From Lachnospiraceae bacterium (GTDB taxonomy: Bacteria; Bacillota; Clostridia; Lachnospirales; Lachnospiraceae): DNA of 64,000 nucleotides. Shown piece by piece: positions 53,028-60,890 of the stretch. The translations under genes and the position numbers were made by a program. The notes beneath the pieces were generated by a model that saw nothing but the letters and a program-made list of their open reading frames with translations, was not told the origin of the DNA and made no database searches. The stretch spans positions 1 through 64,000 of the forward strand of contig SVEZ01000002.1 in assembly GCA_015057115.1 (NCBI GenBank), read 5' to 3'. Position 1 is the first letter of the stretch. The number at the start of each line of letters is the position of its first letter.

Positions 53028-53055
53028 TTGATTATTTTGTGTGATGTGGTAAAAT
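53028..53055 (+). promoter_or_regulatory. SigA-type promoter of the deacetylase gene
   Basis: -35 TTGATT (53028-53033), 16-base spacer, -10 TAAAAT (53050-53055), 29 bases before the start codon. Confidence 0.55.
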
Positions 53056-53083
53056 AAAAAAGGATTTTTTTACGGAGGAGAGC

Positions 53084-54040
53084 ATGAGTGATAAGCCAAT
53101 AACAGGTATGAGAGAACAGCAGCGTAGACGCCAGCGGATTAACCGTATGAAATCTGCCCTGTTAACGATTATTGTCGGGTGGATTTTATTATCCATGGCA
53201 GCCTGCATTTTTTTAGGTGTGCGTGTGTTTTCTCTACACAAGAAGATAGATAAGATTTACAGTTATCTAACCTCTGCTTCCGGTAACGCTGTGATGACCT
53301 ATTTAGATAATATGTCCATGAATGAAGAATCCTTAGACAGCGATGCTCCGATTATTTACGATATGAACAAGCAGGAGCTCATTGACGAGGAAGAAGCACA
53401 GAAGGTATATCTTACCTTTGATGATGGTCCCAGCGAGAATACGGAGCAGATTTTGGATGTTTTAAAAGAGTATAACGTGAAAGCCACATTCTTTGTGGTG
53501 GGAAGAACCGATGAGCATTCTCTTGCAATGTATAAGAGAATTGTAGATGAAGGACATACCATTGCACTTCATACTTATTCTCATAAGTATTCCCGCATCT
53601 ACGCTTCCTTAAAGAATTTTAAAAAGGATTTAAAAAAAATAAGCGACTTGGTATATGATACCACCGGTGTGAGAACCAAATATATGCGGTTTCCTGGAGG
53701 CAGTTCCAATCAGGTTAGTAGCATCAGCATGAAGAAGTTTATTAAGCTGGTGACAAAAGAGGGCTACACGTATTTTGACTGGAATGTGGTTTGCGGAGAC
53801 GCTACAAGCATTCAGTATACGCCGGATGAATTGCGTGAGAATGTGATTTCCGGAGTTTCCAAGCATCAGAATTCAGTTGTATTGATGCATGATGCGCCTA
53901 ATAAGACTTCCACGGTAGAGGCATTGCCGAAGATGATAGAGCAGCTTCAGGCACAGGAATATCAATTGCTTCCTATCGATGAGAATACAAAAATTATTCA
54001 GCATGTCTCGGTTGAGGATGTTGTAAAAGATGAAAACTGA
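53084..54040 (+). CDS. Membrane-anchored polysaccharide deacetylase (NodB/PgdA-like)
   Basis: 318 residues. A basic start and one membrane helix (LTIIVGWILLSMAACIFLGV, about 24-43) are followed by a stalk and a NodB domain (about 105-290): VYLTFDDGPSENTEQILDVL (catalytic and metal Asp), HTIALHTYSHKYSRIY (metal His), MRFPGGSSNQ, FDWNVVCGDA and VVLMHDAPNK. Such enzymes remove acetyl groups from peptidoglycan or other surface glycans outside the membrane. It sits with a bactofilin gene 20 bases downstream, both wedged between tsf and pyrH. Confidence 0.93.
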   Translation: MSDKPITGMREQQRRRQRINRMKSALLTIIVGWILLSMAACIFLGVRVFSLHKKIDKIYSYLTSASGNAVMTYLDNMSMNEESLDSDAPIIYDMNKQELIDEEEAQKVYLTFDDGPSENTEQILDVLKEYNVKATFFVVGRTDEHSLAMYKRIVDEGHTIALHTYSHKYSRIYASLKNFKKDLKKISDLVYDTTGVRTKYMRFPGGSSNQVSSISMKKFIKLVTKEGYTYFDWNVVCGDATSIQYTPDELRENVISGVSKHQNSVVLMHDAPNKTSTVEALPKMIEQLQAQEYQLLPIDENTKIIQHVSVEDVVKDEN

Positions 54041-54060
54041 TAATATTGGAGGTACGTTTC

Positions 54061-54786
54061 ATGAGTTTTTTTAAGGAATTCAAAGAGGATTTATCAACAG
54101 CGGCTAAAGAAATGATGCCAGGCGGTGAACCTATGGAGAATCTGAATGAGGATTTTCTGGAAGAGGGAACAGACGAAGCGTTGGTAAATGAGAAGATGAA
54201 TGAAATTGATGATATGTTAAAGGAGTCTGTTGCACCGGTAAAACAGCCTGAACCAGCAACTTCTTACTATCAGTCAGCTCCGGTTGCACCACAGGTAGCA
54301 CCGGCACCGCAGGTTGCTCCGGTTCGTACAGCAGGACAGGCGACCGAAGAAACAGCAGTAATCACCGAAGGCATGACTATTACAGGTAACGTTGAGTCCA
54401 CCGGTTCTGTAGAGGTTCGTGGAAACGTTGTTGGTGATGTTCGTTGTAACGGTAAGCTGGTTGTTACCGGTTCTATTTCCGGAAATACCCAGTCCTCCGA
54501 ATTCTTTGCTGATAATGCAAGAATTCAGGGAGAAATTATTGCTGAGGGAACTGTAAAAGTTGGAAATGGTTCCATCATTATCGGAAACATCTCTGCAACA
54601 TCTTCTGTTATCGCAGGAGCTGTTAAGGGTGATATCGATGTTCAGGGACCGGTTGTTGTAGATACATCTGCAGTTGTTATGGGTAACATCAAATCCCGTT
54701 CTGTTCAGATTAACAATGGTGCTGTTATTGAAGGTTACTGTTCTCAGAGCTATTCTGACATTGACGTTCAGAACGTATTCGGTTAA
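54061..54786 (+). CDS. Bactofilin (polymer-forming cytoskeletal protein)
   Basis: 241 residues. A polar start, an Ala/Pro/Val linker (about 60-95), and a bactofilin beta-helix (about 98-220): ITEGMTITGNVESTGSVEVR, GNVVGDVRCNGKLVVTGSIS, AEGTVKVGNGSIIIGNISAT, VIAGAVKGDIDVQGPVVVDT. Bactofilins self-assemble into filaments that localise wall enzymes and, in B. subtilis, are needed for flagellar basal bodies. The start at 54061 follows GGAGGT by about 7 bases. Pairing with the deacetylase suggests a local wall-modifying role, by inference. Confidence 0.93.
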   Translation: MSFFKEFKEDLSTAAKEMMPGGEPMENLNEDFLEEGTDEALVNEKMNEIDDMLKESVAPVKQPEPATSYYQSAPVAPQVAPAPQVAPVRTAGQATEETAVITEGMTITGNVESTGSVEVRGNVVGDVRCNGKLVVTGSISGNTQSSEFFADNARIQGEIIAEGTVKVGNGSIIIGNISATSSVIAGAVKGDIDVQGPVVVDTSAVVMGNIKSRSVQINNGAVIEGYCSQSYSDIDVQNVFG

Positions 54787-54798
54787 GGAGTGTAGAGC

Positions 54799-55494
54799 AT
54801 GAAGAGAGTATTACTGAAACTCAGCGGTGAAGCTCTGGCGGGAGATAAGAAGACCGGATTTGACGAGGCAACGGTAATTGCCGTTGGCAAACAGGTGAAG
54901 CAGTTGGTAGACCAGGGTACACAGGTTGGAATCGTCATTGGCGGTGGTAACTTCTGGAGAGGAAGAACCAGTGAGCATATGGATCGAACTAAAGCAGACC
55001 AGATTGGAATGTTGGCGACGGTTATGAACTGTCTGTATTGTTCCGAGATTTTTAGAAGTCTGGATATGAAGACTGCTGTTTTGACTCCCTTTGAATGCGG
55101 TTCTTTTACCAAGTTATTTTCAAAGGACAGAGCTAATAAGTATTTTTCAAAGAATATGGTTGTATTCTTTGCCGGTGGTACAGGACATCCTTATTTTTCC
55201 ACCGATACGGCAACCGTTCTTCGTGCGATTGAAATAGAAGCAGAGGTTATTTTACTTGCCAAGGCTATTGATGGTGTATATGACAGTGATCCAAAGACCA
55301 ATCCGGATGCTGTTCGATATGATGAAGTCACTATTGCCGAAGTAATAGATAAGAAGCTGGCTGTAGTAGATTTGACCGCTTCCATTATGTGTATGGAACA
55401 TAAGATGCCAATGTATGTATTTGCATTGAGCGAGGATAACAGTATCGTGAAAGCTATTTCCGGTAATTTCAACGGTACGAAAGTATTAGTTTAA
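54799..55494 (+). CDS. pyrH: UMP kinase
   Basis: 231 residues. RVLLKLSGEALAGDKKTGFD at the start, VGIVIGGGNFWRGRTSEHMD, DQIGMLATVMNCL, and FFAGGTGHPYFSTDTATVLR are the bacterial PyrH signatures. It phosphorylates UMP to UDP in pyrimidine nucleotide synthesis and is a hexamer. It lies 12 bases after the bactofilin gene and 13 before frr, the conserved pyrH-frr pair. Confidence 0.98.
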   Translation: MKRVLLKLSGEALAGDKKTGFDEATVIAVGKQVKQLVDQGTQVGIVIGGGNFWRGRTSEHMDRTKADQIGMLATVMNCLYCSEIFRSLDMKTAVLTPFECGSFTKLFSKDRANKYFSKNMVVFFAGGTGHPYFSTDTATVLRAIEIEAEVILLAKAIDGVYDSDPKTNPDAVRYDEVTIAEVIDKKLAVVDLTASIMCMEHKMPMYVFALSEDNSIVKAISGNFNGTKVLV

Positions 55495-55507
55495 TAGGGA
55501 GGTTCAA

Positions 55508-56062
55508 ATGGACGAGAGATTATTGCCATTTAAAGATAAGATGGAAAAGTCCCATGCCAATTTAGTGCAGGAGTACGGTACAATCCGTGCGGGACGTGCA
55601 AACCCTCATGTATTAGATAACATTCGCGTGGATTATTATGGAACACCTTCCGGTCTGCAACAGGTAGCAAACGTATCTGTTCCGGAACCGAGAATGATTC
55701 TTATTCAGCCTTGGGATGCTTCTTTGTTGAAAGAAATCGAGAAGGCGATTAACATGTCAGATTTGGGAATTAACCCAACTAACGATGGTAAAGTGATTCG
55801 ATTGGTGTTCCCGGAACTTACCGAGGAGCGTCGTAAAGAGCTTGCCAAGGAAGTTAAGAAAAAGGGCGAGGATGCCAAGGTTGCTATCCGTAACATTCGT
55901 CGTGATGCCAATGATTCCATTAAGAAGGCAGCGAAATCTGAGGATCTTTCAGAAGATATCGTTAGCCAGTTAGAGGATGAAGTTCAGAAGATGACAGATT
56001 CCTACATCAAGAAGATTGATGGAACAATTGATGAGAAATCAAAAGAAATTATGACTGTATAA
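55508..56062 (+). CDS. frr: Ribosome recycling factor
   Basis: 184 residues, the typical length. FKDKMEKSHANLVQEYGTIR, AGRANPHVLDNIRVDYYGTP, and IRLVFPELTEERRKELAKEV, then VAIRNIRRDANDSIKKAAKS identify it. With EF-G it splits post-termination ribosomes. GGGAGG lies upstream. A hairpin follows its stop. Confidence 0.98.
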   Translation: MDERLLPFKDKMEKSHANLVQEYGTIRAGRANPHVLDNIRVDYYGTPSGLQQVANVSVPEPRMILIQPWDASLLKEIEKAINMSDLGINPTNDGKVIRLVFPELTEERRKELAKEVKKKGEDAKVAIRNIRRDANDSIKKAAKSEDLSEDIVSQLEDEVQKMTDSYIKKIDGTIDEKSKEIMTV

Positions 56063-56068
56063 GATCAT

Positions 56069-56098
56069 GGGGACAGGCGTTTGCGTGTCCCCAGTTTT
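56069..56098 (+). other. Hairpin between frr and uppS
   Basis: A 7-bp stem GGGGACA/TGTCCCC (56069-56075 with 56086-56092) with an inner GGCGTTTGCG loop, then AGTTTT. It could be a weak terminator or attenuator inside the operon. Confidence 0.5.
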
Positions 56099-56124
56099 AC
56101 ATGTTGAAAGGAGCTTCTGTTGTA

Positions 56125-56832
56125 ATGAAGGAGCTAAATCATATAGCAATTATTCTGGACGGAAATGGTCGATGGGCCAAGAAGCGTGGACTTCCCAGAA
56201 AGATGGGACATGTGCAGGGAGCCAGAACGGTAGAGAAGGTTTGCCGTTTGTGTCATAAGAAAGGGATTAAATATTTGACCATCTATGCTTTTTCCACTGA
56301 GAACTGGAAGAGACCGGATGATGAAGTGAAAGCTATTATGTCCCTATTTGACTCCTATCTGGATTCCTGCATTCGTACTTCTAAGAAAGATAATATGAGA
56401 GTACGTCTTTTGGGCGATAGGGAAGGGCTTGAAATGCTTTTACCCAAAATTGAAAAACTGGAAAGCGTTTCTGCGGATAACACAGGATTACAATTACAGA
56501 TTTGTATAAATTACGGCGGAAGAGATGAAATTCGTCGGGCGGTAAAGAAATTATCGGAAAAGGTTGCCGACGGAAGCCTTTTACCGGAAGAGATTACTGA
56601 AGATATGATTTCTCATGCTTTGGATTCCGGAGATATCCCGGACCCGGATTTATTAATCCGTACCAGTGGAGAACAGCGACTGTCCAACTTTTTATTGTGG
56701 CAGCTTGCTTACTCCGAGTTTTATTTTACATCGGTGGTATGGCCGGATTTTGATGAAGAACAATTGGATCTTGCGATTGATACTTATTATCATCGTGATC
56801 GTAGATTTGGAAATGTGAAGGAGGAAACATAA
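56125..56832 (+). CDS. uppS: Undecaprenyl diphosphate synthase (cis-prenyltransferase)
   Basis: 235 residues. HIAIILDGNGRWAKKRGLPR (substrate-binding aspartate in DGNGRWA), GHVQGARTVEKVCR, YAFSTENWKRPDDEVKAIM, INYGGRDEIRRAVKKL and DPDLLIRTSGEQRLSNFLLW are all family motifs. It makes the C55 lipid carrier for wall synthesis. The start at 56125 gives the usual N-terminus, with AAAGGAG 11 bases upstream; an ATG at 56101 would add 8 residues. Confidence 0.96.
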   Translation: MKELNHIAIILDGNGRWAKKRGLPRKMGHVQGARTVEKVCRLCHKKGIKYLTIYAFSTENWKRPDDEVKAIMSLFDSYLDSCIRTSKKDNMRVRLLGDREGLEMLLPKIEKLESVSADNTGLQLQICINYGGRDEIRRAVKKLSEKVADGSLLPEEITEDMISHALDSGDIPDPDLLIRTSGEQRLSNFLLWQLAYSEFYFTSVVWPDFDEEQLDLAIDTYYHRDRRFGNVKEET

Positions 56833-56834
56833 GG

Positions 56835-57635
56835 GTGTTTAAGACAAGACTGATTAGCGGTATCGTTCTTGTTGTGGCAGCACTTTTTCTGATTATAACA
56901 GGAGGAGATGTGCTTCTTTGTGCTATGGGAGCTGTGGCTGCCTGCGGCTTATTTGAACTTTATCGGGTATTTCAGATTGAAAAGGGACTTATGGGAGCTA
57001 TTGGCTATTTGACCTTGTTTGTATACTATTATAATTTGAAGTTTGCCTTTATAAAAGATTTGATGCCACTGTTTCTTGCGGCAATGATTTTGATTTTGGC
57101 GGTATATGTTTTTACCTTCCCGAAATATCACGCAAACCAGATGTTATGTGCATTTTTCGGAATTTTTTATGTTGGCGTTTTGGTATCCTTTGTATATCAG
57201 ACAAGAATGTTGCCTTCCGGAAGTTTTCTGGTGTGGCTTATCTTTTTGTCTTCCTGGGGTTGCGATACCTGTGCGTACTGTGCAGGTCGACTCTTTGGTA
57301 AACATAAGATGGCACCGGTTTTAAGTCCGAAAAAGACAATCGAAGGAGCCATTGGCGGAGTTCTCGGAAGCATTATTTTAACACTGATTTACAGTTATGT
57401 GATGAAGCAGTTCTTTATAATTCCGGATCGTACCATGGTTGTAATGCTTATTGTGAGTGCGGCGGGAGCGCTTATTTCCATGGTTGGAGATTTGGCTGCT
57501 TCAGCTATTAAACGTAACTATGAAGTAAAAGATTATGGCAAATTAATCCCCGGTCATGGCGGGATTATGGATCGGTTTGACAGTGTATTTTTTACAGCGC
57601 CTATCGTATACTATATGGCAGTGTATCTGATTTAG
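56835..57635 (+). CDS. cdsA: Phosphatidate cytidylyltransferase
   Basis: 266 residues, about seven or eight membrane helices, from a GTG start. SSWGCDTCAYCAGRLFGKHK, LSPKKTIEGAIGGVLGS, and the C-terminal signature SAIKRNYEVKDYGKLIPGHG then GIMDRFDSVFFTAP define CDP-diacylglycerol synthase, the branch point of phospholipid synthesis. It starts 2 bases after the uppS stop. Confidence 0.97.
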   Translation: MFKTRLISGIVLVVAALFLIITGGDVLLCAMGAVAACGLFELYRVFQIEKGLMGAIGYLTLFVYYYNLKFAFIKDLMPLFLAAMILILAVYVFTFPKYHANQMLCAFFGIFYVGVLVSFVYQTRMLPSGSFLVWLIFLSSWGCDTCAYCAGRLFGKHKMAPVLSPKKTIEGAIGGVLGSIILTLIYSYVMKQFFIIPDRTMVVMLIVSAAGALISMVGDLAASAIKRNYEVKDYGKLIPGHGGIMDRFDSVFFTAPIVYYMAVYLI

Positions 57636-57649
57636 ATTAGGAGTAGAGT

Positions 57650-58798
57650 ATGAGAAAAATTGCAATTCTGGGTTCCACCGGTTCCATCGGTACCCAGACT
57701 CTGGAAGTGATTTCCAGGCTGGAAGATTGCGAAGTCGTAGCCCTTTCTGCCGGTAGAAATATTAAGCTTCTGGAAGAACAGATTCGCGCTTTTAAACCGG
57801 CCATAGTTGCGGTTGAAAGGGAAGATGATGCCGCGGATTTAAAGCAGCGTGTGGCAGATTTGCCTGTAAAAGTATATTCAGGCATGGAGGGACTGATAGA
57901 AGTTGCAACTTACCCGGAAAGCGATATCTTGGTTACAGCTATAGTAGGAATGCTTGGAATTCGTCCAACTATTGCGGCCATTGAGGCAGGTAAGGACATT
58001 GCCCTTGCAAATAAAGAGACCCTGGTAACGGCGGGACATTTGATTATGCCTATGATTCAGAAACATCAGGTGGCGCTTTTGCCGGTGGATAGTGAGCATT
58101 CTGCAATTTTCCAATGCTTGGAAGAGGAGAAGGGTAATCCCCTTTTTGCAATTTGGCTTACAGCATCCGGTGGACCGTTTTTGGGAAAGACCAGAAAAGA
58201 ACTGGAAAATGTAACCTTGAAGGATGCGTTAAAACATCCCAATTGGTCTATGGGCAAAAAAATCACCATTGACTCTGCTACCATGGTAAACAAGGGATTG
58301 GAGGTTATGGAAGCCAAATGGCTTTTTGGAGCATCGCTTGAGCAAATTCGGGTATTGATTCACCCGCAGAGTGTGATTCATTCCGCAGTGGAGTTTGCGG
58401 ATGGGGCTGTAAAAGCTCAGCTTGGAACCCCGGATATGAGACTTCCGATTCAATATGCCCTAACATATCCAAAGAGACGTCCTATTCCGGGAGAGCATTT
58501 GGACTTTTATAAAATGGCAGAATTAACGTTTTTAAAACCGGATGAAGAAACCTTCCGAGGGTTGTATTTGGCAAAGAAAGCCTTACAAATGGGCGGTAGT
58601 ATGCCAACGGTTTTAAATGCTGCCAATGAAAAAGCGGTTGCCCTGTTTTTACAGGAAAAAATTGGATTTTTGACGATTCCGGAGATTATCGAAGACTGTA
58701 TGGATAACATTATGATGGTGGATAATCCTACGGTAGAGGAGATTTTAGAAACACAGAAGAAGACAGAAGACTATATAGAAAGCAGGTATGTTTCGTGA
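57650..58798 (+). CDS. dxr: 1-deoxy-D-xylulose-5-phosphate reductoisomerase
   Basis: 382 residues. NADPH-binding IAILGSTGSIGTQTLEVISR, DIALANKETLVTAGHLIMP, LLPVDSEHSAIFQCLEE, LTASGGPFLGKTRKEL and HPNWSMGKKITIDSATMVNK, then GLEVMEAKWLFG are the Dxr motifs. It commits deoxyxylulose phosphate to the MEP isoprenoid pathway that feeds UppS. The last four bases overlap the rseP start. Confidence 0.98.
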   Translation: MRKIAILGSTGSIGTQTLEVISRLEDCEVVALSAGRNIKLLEEQIRAFKPAIVAVEREDDAADLKQRVADLPVKVYSGMEGLIEVATYPESDILVTAIVGMLGIRPTIAAIEAGKDIALANKETLVTAGHLIMPMIQKHQVALLPVDSEHSAIFQCLEEEKGNPLFAIWLTASGGPFLGKTRKELENVTLKDALKHPNWSMGKKITIDSATMVNKGLEVMEAKWLFGASLEQIRVLIHPQSVIHSAVEFADGAVKAQLGTPDMRLPIQYALTYPKRRPIPGEHLDFYKMAELTFLKPDEETFRGLYLAKKALQMGGSMPTVLNAANEKAVALFLQEKIGFLTIPEIIEDCMDNIMMVDNPTVEEILETQKKTEDYIESRYVS

Positions 58799-59826
58799 GT
58801 ATTGTTATAGCAATTATTATATTTAGTATTATCGTAATTTTTCACGAGTTGGGACATTTTTTGCTGGCGAAGGCAAATAATATTAGGGTTAATGAGTTCA
58901 GTTTAGGACTTGGTCCGACCATAGTTGGTTTTACAAAGGGAGAAACCAAATATTGCTTAAAGGCCCTTCCATTTGGTGGAGCATGTATTATGGAAGGCGA
59001 AGATGAAGCCAGTGATGATGAGAGAGCCTTTGAAAAACAATCTGTATGGGCTCGAATGAGTGTTGTTTTTGCCGGTCCTTTATTTAACTTTATTATGGCC
59101 TTTGTACTGGCCATTGTGGTTATTGTGATTTCCGGTTACGGAACCAGCACCATTGGTGATGTAGCAGATGGCTACAGCGCGCAGGAGGCAGGGCTACAGG
59201 CTGGAGATGTAATTACAAAGCTGAACAACAAGCGGATTCATTTGTTTAAAGAGCTGACCTTTTACACCTATGTGCACAGTGGGGAAACCATTAAGGTAAC
59301 CTATGAGCGAAACGGAAAAGAAAAGGTTGCAACATTAGTACCTAAGAAAGATAAGGAAACCGGTCGTTATCTTATTGGTGTAACCAGTTCTCCCTACGAA
59401 AAAGGAAATGCGATTCAGGTTTTGCAGTATAGTTTTTATGAGGTGAAATACTATATTGATACCACAATCACCAGTTTGAAGTTGCTGGTTACCGGCGGCG
59501 TTAGCGTGAACGACCTTTCCGGACCGGTGGGAATTGTATCTTCCATTGGTCAGACCTATCAGGAGAGCCAGAAAAGCGGTGCCTTATATGTATTTTTGAA
59601 CATGGCAATCATGTGTATTTTGCTGTCGGCCAACTTAGGCGTTATGAATCTTTTGCCATTACCGGCTTTGGACGGTGGAAGATTGTTATTTATGATTATT
59701 GAAGCTATTCGCGGTAAGCGGGTTGATCCCAATAAGGAAGGTATGGTTCATCTTGTTGGACTTGTGCTTTTGCTGGGATTAATGGTAATTATTATGTTTA
59801 ATGATGTAAGAAAAATCTTTTTCTAG
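58795..59826 (+). CDS. rseP: RIP site-2 metalloprotease RseP (RasP)
   Basis: 343 residues from a GTG overlapping the dxr stop. The zinc site is HELGH in IVIFHELGHFLLAKANNIRV; a PDZ domain (about 120-200, AQEAGLQAGDVITKLNNKRI) follows; the second active-site piece is NLLPLPALDGGRLLFMIIEA. Four membrane helices. It cuts anti-sigma factors and signal peptide remnants within the membrane. dxr-rseP adjacency is widespread. Confidence 0.97.
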   Translation: MSIVIAIIIFSIIVIFHELGHFLLAKANNIRVNEFSLGLGPTIVGFTKGETKYCLKALPFGGACIMEGEDEASDDERAFEKQSVWARMSVVFAGPLFNFIMAFVLAIVVIVISGYGTSTIGDVADGYSAQEAGLQAGDVITKLNNKRIHLFKELTFYTYVHSGETIKVTYERNGKEKVATLVPKKDKETGRYLIGVTSSPYEKGNAIQVLQYSFYEVKYYIDTTITSLKLLVTGGVSVNDLSGPVGIVSSIGQTYQESQKSGALYVFLNMAIMCILLSANLGVMNLLPLPALDGGRLLFMIIEAIRGKRVDPNKEGMVHLVGLVLLLGLMVIIMFNDVRKIFF

Positions 59827-59835
59827 GGAGTTCTT

Positions 59836-60888
59836 ATGCGAAGAAAAGCAAGACAGATTGCCATCGGAAATGTAATGATCGGTGGGGATCACAGTATTAA
59901 GATACAATCCATGTGCAACACAAAGACACAGGACGTGGAAGCAACAGTTGCTCAGATAAAACGACTACAGGACTGCGGTTGCGAGATTATTCGTTGCGCA
60001 GTGCCCAATGAAGAGGCAGCGTATGCTTTCAAGGAGATTAAGAAACAGATACAAATTCCTTTGGTAGCGGATATTCATTTTGACTATCGTTTGGCTATTC
60101 TCGCTATGGAAAATGGTGCTGATAAGATTCGTATCAATCCAGGTAATATTGGTAGTATCGACAAAATCCGGGCTGTAGTAGATGTTGCAAAAGAGCGCAA
60201 TATTCCAATTCGAGTTGGGGTTAACAGTGGTTCTTTGGAAAAAGAGCTGGTGGAAAAGTATCACGGTGTAACTGCGGAGGGCATTGTAGAAAGTGCTTTG
60301 GACAAAATCTCTATTATCGAGAATATGGGATACGATAATCTTGTAGTCAGCATTAAGACTTCCGATGTGTTAATGTGCGTAAAAGCCCATGAATTAATTG
60401 CCGACAGAATGGATTATCCTCTTCATGTAGGAATTACGGAGGCTGGAACGGTGTGGTCCGGAAATATTAAGTCTTCCATTGGTCTTGGGCTGATTTTAAA
60501 TCAGGGCATTGGGGATACAATCCGTGTTTCGCTTACGGGAGATCCGGTACAGGAAGTACTTTCCGCAAAACAGATTTTACGAACCTTAGGTCTTCGTAAA
60601 GGTGGAATTGAAGTGGTATCTTGCCCAACCTGCGGCAGAACCCAAATAGATTTAATTCCTTTGGCAAATAAGGTGGAAGAACTGGTGGCAGGCTATGACC
60701 TTGATTTGAAAGTTGCGGTTATGGGTTGCGTTGTAAACGGACCGGGAGAAGCAAAGGAAGCGGATCTTGGTATTGCCGGAGGAATCGGAGAAGGCTTACT
60801 TATTAAGAAAGGCGAAATTATACGAAAAGTGCTTGAAAGTGAGTTGTTAAATACGCTTCAGTATGAACTGGAGCATTGGAGTGAGTAG
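59836..60888 (+). CDS. ispG: 4-hydroxy-3-methylbut-2-enyl diphosphate synthase (flavodoxin)
   Basis: 350 residues. QIAIGNVMIGGDHSIKIQSM, PLVADIHFDYRLAILAMENG, ADKIRINPGNIGS, VRVSLTGDPVQEV-type motif (IRVSLTGDPVQEVLSA), and cysteines of the 4Fe-4S site in VVSCPTCGRTQIDL and AVMGCVVNGPGEAKEADLGI. It performs the penultimate step of the MEP pathway. It occupies the slot where B. subtilis has proS between rasP and polC. Confidence 0.97.
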   Translation: MRRKARQIAIGNVMIGGDHSIKIQSMCNTKTQDVEATVAQIKRLQDCGCEIIRCAVPNEEAAYAFKEIKKQIQIPLVADIHFDYRLAILAMENGADKIRINPGNIGSIDKIRAVVDVAKERNIPIRVGVNSGSLEKELVEKYHGVTAEGIVESALDKISIIENMGYDNLVVSIKTSDVLMCVKAHELIADRMDYPLHVGITEAGTVWSGNIKSSIGLGLILNQGIGDTIRVSLTGDPVQEVLSAKQILRTLGLRKGGIEVVSCPTCGRTQIDLIPLANKVEELVAGYDLDLKVAVMGCVVNGPGEAKEADLGIAGGIGEGLLIKKGEIIRKVLESELLNTLQYELEHWSE

Positions 60889-60890
60889 TA

